From Bizionia argentinensis JUB59 (GTDB lineage Bacteria > Bacteroidota > Bacteroidia > Flavobacteriales > Flavobacteriaceae): a stretch of DNA of 43,688 bases. The notes beneath the pieces are model-generated. The model saw only the letters and a program-made list of their open reading frames with translations, had not been told where the DNA came from and did not search any database. The translations under genes were made by a program, and so were the position numbers. Shown in pieces: positions 42,882-43,688 of this stretch. How positions within the stretch are numbered: position 1 is the stretch's first letter; every line of letters starts with the position of its first letter. The DNA is taken from assembly GCF_000224335.1 (NCBI RefSeq), contig NZ_AFXZ01000008.1:1-43688 (forward strand). The letters are read 5' to 3'.

Positions 42882-43571
42882 ATGGAAATAACTAAAAAAT
42901 CACTTGAAGGATTAATTTTAGGTAAAATAAACCAAAAATACAATGTTAGATATGGAGACACAGATTATTTAATTTATAGTTTTCAAGATAAGTTTTATTC
43001 TGTCGAATTTAGGTTTAGAATTCAATATAAGAGGTTAGTAACGTTTGAAGGTTTTTCTATTTTCTCATCAAAAGAAATTGAAAAAGAAATATCTAATTTA
43101 ATATTAGAGGATTTAAAAAACTATTATGATGATGATTTTTATTTTAACTCAAAGAAATTCTACAAAACAGACTATGATTTCTCTCAAGAAATTATATCTG
43201 AAACACATTTAGAAGAATTTTTAAACGAATTTGTAAAATGTTTAGAATATCACGAGCAAGAAGTTTTTCCAAAATTATTAGACATTAATTTTTTGGCAGA
43301 ATATGTCGGCTCTGTTCCATTTGACCAGCAAGCAGAAATACCTGTTGGCGGTAATTTCCCTGTACATTTATTCAAAAAACTAGCTGTTTTAAAATGGGGA
43401 AATCAAGAAGAAAGATATTTAGAATACAAAATAAACACCAATAAGTTAATTGAAAGTTATTCCATTAAGAAACCTCAAAAATATAAACCATCATTTGAAA
43501 CTGGTTTCAAAAATTTGATTAACCAATTAGAGAATGAACCCAATCCGTTTGAACATAATAACATTTGCTAA
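42882..43571 (+). CDS. Probable immunity protein of the cassette toxin
   Basis: A 229-residue soluble, acidic protein without signal peptide or known domain. It lies 2 bp after the toxin-like gene on the same strand, the standard layout for a toxin-immunity pair, and that position is the main argument. Motifs that can be seen are 'GDTDYLIYSFQDKFYSVEFR', 'FAEY'-like aromatic stretches ('FLAEYVGSVPFD') and 'PVGGNFPVHLFKKLAVLKWG'. The last codons (HNNIC) and the stop TAA (43569-43571) fall inside the GCTAAC of the second attC-like element, as often seen in integron cassettes. It could instead be an unrelated hypothetical protein. Confidence 0.6.
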   Translation: MEITKKSLEGLILGKINQKYNVRYGDTDYLIYSFQDKFYSVEFRFRIQYKRLVTFEGFSIFSSKEIEKEISNLILEDLKNYYDDDFYFNSKKFYKTDYDFSQEIISETHLEEFLNEFVKCLEYHEQEVFPKLLDINFLAEYVGSVPFDQQAEIPVGGNFPVHLFKKLAVLKWGNQEERYLEYKINTNKLIESYSIKKPQKYKPSFETGFKNLINQLENEPNPFEHNNIC

Positions 43572-43688
43572 CAATGTATATGAAAAATAGGCGAAACAGC
43601 AGTAATATCAAGGCTTGTGGCTCGTATCAAGCATTGTGCTAAACCGAAAGTTTCGTACTTCGAAATCGCCTACTTTTCATATACTAAA
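43566..43688 (+). repeat. attC-like element 2, truncated by window edge
   Basis: It begins TGCTAAC (43566-43572) and AATGTATATGAAAAATAGGCGA. The arm 43576-43594 pairs with TCGCCTACTTTTCATATAC (43666-43684) with a single mismatch over 19 bp. The centre has GTGCTAAACC (43636-43645), as in element 1, and a GCTTG/CAAGC stem (43613-43632). The matching GTTAGC end is expected just beyond base 43688. Confidence 0.7.

Noticed and set aside
40299..43688. Prophage or conjugative element
   Set aside because: No phage structural, replication or transfer genes accompany the recombinase; the repeats and cassette layout explain the region better.

Overview
The window looks like chromosomal DNA from a marine-type Flavobacteriaceae member (phylum Bacteroidota). 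It is AT-rich, several promoters carry the Bacteroidota -7 motif TAnnTTTG rather than sigma70 boxes, and the gene families are typical of the group: an AraC regulator with TPRs and a membrane anchor, outer-membrane barrels, an amino-acid carrier with a SprB-like ectodomain, an MlaEFD block without the other Mla genes, and polymorphic-toxin-like domains. No rRNA, tRNA or CRISPR array was seen.

Layout. 1-4.6 kb (minus): a truncated secreted surface protein, a TPR/AraC regulator with an (AAT)10 tract upstream, and a POTRA/beta-barrel protein. 4.7-10.1 kb (minus): a tight sbcD-sbcC-mscS-family operon. 10.7-11.4 kb: a preQ1-I riboswitch whose 3' tail runs into the start codon of a YhhQ-type queuosine-precursor transporter; that gene appears frameshifted at a run of seven A. 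11.5-18.7 kb: aminopeptidase P (minus), a small zinc-ribbon protein, a cupin, aconitase AcnA, an OsmC peroxidase, then a deletion scar joining an AhpD/CMD-like remnant to a short-chain dehydrogenase remnant. 18.8-20.9 kb: an AGCS amino-acid/sodium symporter with a large extracytoplasmic N-terminal extension. 21.2-24.1 kb: a compact three-gene module of diheme c-type lipoprotein, Rieske protein and outer-membrane porin. 24.6-29.4 kb: a CheY-like regulator, a large FAD/NAD(P) protein and an HPII-type catalase. 29.5-32.1 kb (minus): mlaE-mlaF-mlaD. 32.7-34 kb: a DUF421/YetF protein and short stress-type genes (a YqaE/Pmp3 peptide; a frameshifted hydrophilic peptide). 34.2-40.2 kb: an M13 metallopeptidase, an MsbA-like ABC exporter (minus) and a Tat-exported GMC oxidoreductase.

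The last 3.4 kb is the most striking part and resembles an integron platform in a phylum where integrons are rarely described. A tyrosine recombinase is followed at once by a promoter-like -7 box, an attI-like GTTA site, an ORF-less segment with three short hairpin repeats, a 132-bp attC-like element (GCTAAC...GTTAGC flanking long inverted arms), then a two-gene unit (exported PD-(D/E)XK-type nuclease toxin plus probable immunity protein). The stop codon of the second gene lies inside the start of a second attC-like element, which the window edge cuts. The recombinase lacks the extra segment that marks classical IntI, so this may be a separately evolved cassette system.

Many of the intact genes deal with oxidative or envelope stress (OsmC, catalase, MscS, YqaE, Mla, SbcCD). 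Three coding sequences (yhhQ, the CMD remnant and a small hydrophilic gene) would each be restored by one extra A in an A run, so either sequence error or slippage must be considered.
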